From positions 1-7,825 of the forward strand of contig JACDBO010000227.1 of NCBI GenBank assembly GCA_013694885.1: a DNA stretch of 7,825 nucleotides, in the 5' to 3' direction. Position 1 is the first letter of the stretch, and each line of letters begins with the position of its first letter. Below, piece after piece: positions 5,623 through 7,825 of this stretch. Below the pieces are notes generated by a model that was given only the letters and a program-made list of their open reading frames with translations, searched no databases and was not told where the DNA came from. The DNA comes from Chloroflexia bacterium. Lineage in GTDB: Bacteria > Chloroflexota > Chloroflexia > Thermomicrobiales > UBA6265. Position numbers and translations under genes: made by a program.

Positions 5623-6165
5623 ATGCGTTTCACCGTCCACGCCCTCCGGCGCTCCGCCCTGCTCGCCGTGTTCCTCACCTTCGGCGCGACGTTGACTCCG
5701 GCAGTCGTTGCCCAGGAGGAGATCGACTTCCGCATCCTCAAGCTCGACTGCACGTCGGAGCCCGCCGACGATGTCCCCCTCACCGAGCAGGTACCGGATG
5801 CGTGCGAGCCGGCCGAGGGCGCCTCGTTCGCCATCGAGGACGAGGCTGGGAACGCGCTCGGCTCCTGCACGACGGATGCGGACGGGCGATGCATGGTCTC
5901 CGTGCCGAACGAGGCGACCGTCACCGTCACCGAGGACGAGCCCACCGGCACGGACGGCTTCGCCCCGCGGGAGAACCCGATTACCACGCAGGCCGTGACG
6001 GAGTTCGCCGGCGCCGTCTTCGTCAACTTGCCCGAGCCGCCCGCGCTGCCCGACACCGGCACAGGCACTGCCGCCACGACCGAGCGGCCACCGGTCTGGG
6101 CGGCGCTGCTCTGCGGTATCACCTGCGCACTCCTCGCGTTCAAGTTGCGAAAGCGCAGGACGTAG
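5623..6165 (+). CDS. Secreted cell-surface protein with LPDTG sortase signal
   Basis: This 180-residue protein is built like a sortase substrate. It has a basic N-terminus and hydrophobic signal core (about 9-28) with likely cleavage at AVVA-QEE (30/31). The extracellular region (31-140) is acidic and strand-rich. The C-terminus has LPDTG (142-146), a hydrophobic helix (about 158-173) and the basic tail KLRKRRT. LPXTG signals are cut between Thr and Gly by sortase and joined to the envelope. The extracellular part contains C43, C61, C82 and C90, which could form two disulfides. The stretch EGASFAIEDEAGNALGSCTT followed by DADGRC resembles SpaA/prealbumin-like domains of surface and pilin proteins. 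That assignment is by pattern only. GGAGG lies six bases before ATG 5623, and an extended -10 promoter lies upstream. No sortase gene is in the window. Confidence 0.88.
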   Translation: MRFTVHALRRSALLAVFLTFGATLTPAVVAQEEIDFRILKLDCTSEPADDVPLTEQVPDACEPAEGASFAIEDEAGNALGSCTTDADGRCMVSVPNEATVTVTEDEPTGTDGFAPRENPITTQAVTEFAGAVFVNLPEPPALPDTGTGTAATTERPPVWAALLCGITCALLAFKLRKRRT

Positions 6166-6193
6166 CGCGATTGGCCAGCGCCGGGAGTGCCCG

Positions 6194-6221
6194 CTCCCTG
6201 ATCTCTTGATCGAGATGGGAG
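6194..6221 (+). terminator. Weak hairpin after the LPDTG protein gene
   Basis: CTCCC (6194-6198) and ATCTC (6201-6205) pair with GAGAT (6212-6216) and GGGAG (6217-6221) around a six-base loop, with a two-base bulge on the left arm. It lies 28 bases past the stop codon. No T-run follows, so any terminator role is tentative. Confidence 0.3.
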
Positions 6222-6265
6222 AACGCCTTCCAGGGACGTCGCTTGAATGGTTGCGGAAGATCAAC

Positions 6266-6283
6266 CACCCTTGTCGAGGGGTG
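6266..6283 (+). terminator. Short hairpin in the convergent intergenic gap
   Basis: CACCCTT (6266-6272) pairs with AGGGGTG (6277-6283) around a GTCG loop, with one T-G wobble. On the other strand the wobble becomes a C-A mismatch, so the structure favours plus-strand RNA. It lies between two converging genes, where terminators are expected, but it has no T-run. Confidence 0.25.
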
Positions 6284-6345
6284 CCATCAGCTCGTTGGAA
6301 GGGCGGCTCGGGTCACGCACATGCCTCGGTAACACACTCCAGTCC

Positions 6346-7737
6346 TCAGCCCTCAGTCATCAATCCACCGCGCAGGCGCCAGGCCGAGGCCCAGGCGAGC
6401 AGCAGGAGCAGGACGGCGAGGCCGAGGGCAAAGGCGCTGGCGAGTTCGATCGTGAGCCCGCCGGCGGTGCCGATGGCGATCATCGCACCACCCAGCCCAA
6501 TACCGATCGCCGGCGTGAACAGGTCCCAGAGCAACGTCGAGGAGGCGACGAACCCTTCCTGACCGGGAGGCGTGTCGGCGAAGGCGATTGAGGCGCACGT
6601 CGCGTGGGCCAGGCCGATCCCCAGCCCGGCCGTCATCCAGCCGGCGACCGCCACCGGCAGGGCGATGTCGCGCGTCAGCAGCACGTCGCCGAAGATGAGG
6701 CCGATCCCGGCGATCATCAGGCTGACCCCGGCGACCACCCGCGGCGGTCGACCGGCCGTCCCGGTGCGCGCATCGAGCCGCGCCTGGAGCCACGAGCCGG
6801 TCGTCCAGCTCAGCGAACCGGCGGTGACGACGACACCGGCGACGGTGACGGAGACGTCACCGAACTCCTTGAGGGCGCGCACCATGTAGGTCTCGCCGAC
6901 CAGAAAGCCAGCGAAGAAGAGACCGCGCGCCGCGATGGCCGCCGGCAACATCGGCCGGGCGACGAAGGTGCCGGCCGGCAGCAACCTCCACAGCGTCGGC
7001 GCCAGCAGGGCCAGGCCCACGACCGCGGCGGCAAGGCCGAGCGGCCACGGGCGGATCTGCAAACCGGCCAGGAAAAGACCGCTGCCGAGCGCCAGCACGA
7101 CCGAGAAGGTCACCCGCTGACGTCCCGCCCCGATTGCGGCCTCTCCGCCGGGGTGCTCGAAGCGCCGGTAGGCCGGCAACGTCAGCGGGGCGACGATCAC
7201 CAGCAGCGGGAGGAGCGCGAAGAAGACGGCTCGCCAACCGATCTGTTCGGCGATGAACCCGGCCAGAGCCGGACCGATCAGCGAGGGAACGATCCAGGCG
7301 CTCGACAGCGCGGCGAGCACCATCGGGCGCAACTGGTCCTCGTAGGCGGCGTTGATGATCGCGTAGACGCAGGAGAACATGCCGCCCGCGCCGAGTCCTT
7401 GCAGCCCACGACCGACGAAGAGCACGCCGATGTTCGGCGCGAAACCGGCGACCAGCAGCCCGGCGCCGAAGAGCAGCATGAAGACGAGAAAGATGACCGC
7501 CGGCGAGCGCCGGTCGACCTCTTGCCCGGCGACGACGGTGCCGACCATCTGAGGCAGCAGGAAGGCGCTGAAGATCCAGCCGTAGAGCGCCTCGCCGCCG
7601 ATCTCCTCGGCCAGCACCGGCGCAATCGTCGCCAGCGCCAACCCCTGAAAGGCGATGATCGTCACAGCGAGGATCGAGCCGACCGTGAGCGCGAGGTGCT
7701 CGCTGTCCCACGCGCTCGGCCGGGAACCGTTGGTCAC
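6346..7737 (-). CDS. MFS transporter, DHA2-like (14 helices)
   Basis: This protein of about 463 residues is a Major Facilitator Superfamily secondary transporter, likely a proton-coupled drug or metabolite exporter. About 14 hydrophobic segments can be counted, the DHA2 (EmrB/QacA-like) number. Between helices 2 and 3 is the motif A loop, AGQEVDRRSP, matching the G-x3-D-R pattern. Around helix 5 is a motif C-like stretch, GPALAGFIAEQIGW, followed by RAVFFALLP. Helix 4 contains GRGLQGLGAGG, also typical. The substrate cannot be predicted. GTG 7737 is chosen because GGAG lies four bases ahead, giving a normal short N-terminus. The frame stays open to GTG 7803 (485 residues), which has no ribosome site but has TAGACT just upstream and could be a leaderless start. 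The gene converges with the LPDTG protein gene. No regulator is visible in the window. Confidence 0.9.
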   Translation of the reverse strand: MTNGSRPSAWDSEHLALTVGSILAVTIIAFQGLALATIAPVLAEEIGGEALYGWIFSAFLLPQMVGTVVAGQEVDRRSPAVIFLVFMLLFGAGLLVAGFAPNIGVLFVGRGLQGLGAGGMFSCVYAIINAAYEDQLRPMVLAALSSAWIVPSLIGPALAGFIAEQIGWRAVFFALLPLLVIVAPLTLPAYRRFEHPGGEAAIGAGRQRVTFSVVLALGSGLFLAGLQIRPWPLGLAAAVVGLALLAPTLWRLLPAGTFVARPMLPAAIAARGLFFAGFLVGETYMVRALKEFGDVSVTVAGVVVTAGSLSWTTGSWLQARLDARTGTAGRPPRVVAGVSLMIAGIGLIFGDVLLTRDIALPVAVAGWMTAGLGIGLAHATCASIAFADTPPGQEGFVASSTLLWDLFTPAIGIGLGGAMIAIGTAGGLTIELASAFALGLAVLLLLLAWASAWRLRGGLMTEG

Positions 7738-7825
7738 GCTGCTCCAATCCGCAACCGGCCCGTCCTGACCGGAATGGACCGCGACAGCGCCGCTGGGCGC
7801 CACGCGAAAAAAACCAGTCTACCGC

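Noticed and set aside
5247..6209. Long plus-strand open frame of 320 codons
   Set aside because: It crosses the gene remnant out of phase and overlaps the well-supported LPDTG protein gene in another frame; the translation is arginine/alanine-rich low-complexity, typical of a GC-rich shadow frame.
7738..7803. 22-residue N-terminal extension of the MFS transporter to GTG 7803
   Set aside because: No ribosome site and weaker third-base GC than the body of the gene; kept only as an alternative leaderless start because TAGACT lies just upstream.

Overview
This is a GC-rich bacterial window with GC-biased codon third positions, Shine-Dalgarno-led starts and short intergenic gaps. The gene mix is a two-domain universal stress protein, a two-repeat DUF1538 membrane protein next to a PII-like protein, an LPXTG-type surface protein and a 14-helix MFS transporter. 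This would suit a member of Chloroflexota such as the Thermomicrobia (Sphaerobacter/Nitrolancea type), or possibly an actinobacterium. No rRNA or marker gene is present, so the taxonomy is inference. No tRNA, CRISPR array, insertion sequence or phage gene was seen.

Layout, left to right. The window opens with the last codons of a plus-strand gene that looks like the C-terminus of an ABC-2 type permease. A four-helix membrane protein (136-609) and a small acidic protein (663-896) follow on the same strand. Facing them on the minus strand is a compact four-gene set, transcribed right to left: tandem UspA protein (4412 to 3537), a 103-residue protein with two CxxC pairs (3410 to 3099), the DUF1538 membrane protein (3053 to 1380) and a PII-like protein (1378 to 947). 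The last two are separated by one base and are very probably translationally coupled. Further right on the minus strand is a probable exported protein of unknown function (5146 to 4631), whose frame contains a perfect 14-bp hairpin.

The 476-base stretch from 5147 to 5622 has promoter-like sites pointing both ways and a frameshifted partial copy of the small gene at 663-896. A plus-strand gene then encodes a secreted protein ending in LPDTG, a membrane segment and a basic tail, which is a sortase substrate architecture (5623-6165). After a 180-base convergent gap with two weak hairpins, a minus-strand MFS transporter (about 7737 to 6346) fills the right end.

Functional reading. The most interesting unit is the UspA / CxxC protein / DUF1538 / PII operon. 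PII proteins often gate a membrane transporter encoded beside them, as GlnK does for AmtB and SbtB for SbtA. By analogy, the DUF1538 protein may be an uncharacterised transporter controlled by its own nucleotide-sensing PII partner, with the stress protein and the putative metal- or redox-binding protein as extra inputs. That is inference. The sequence itself shows the gene order, the coupling, the internal duplication and the motifs.
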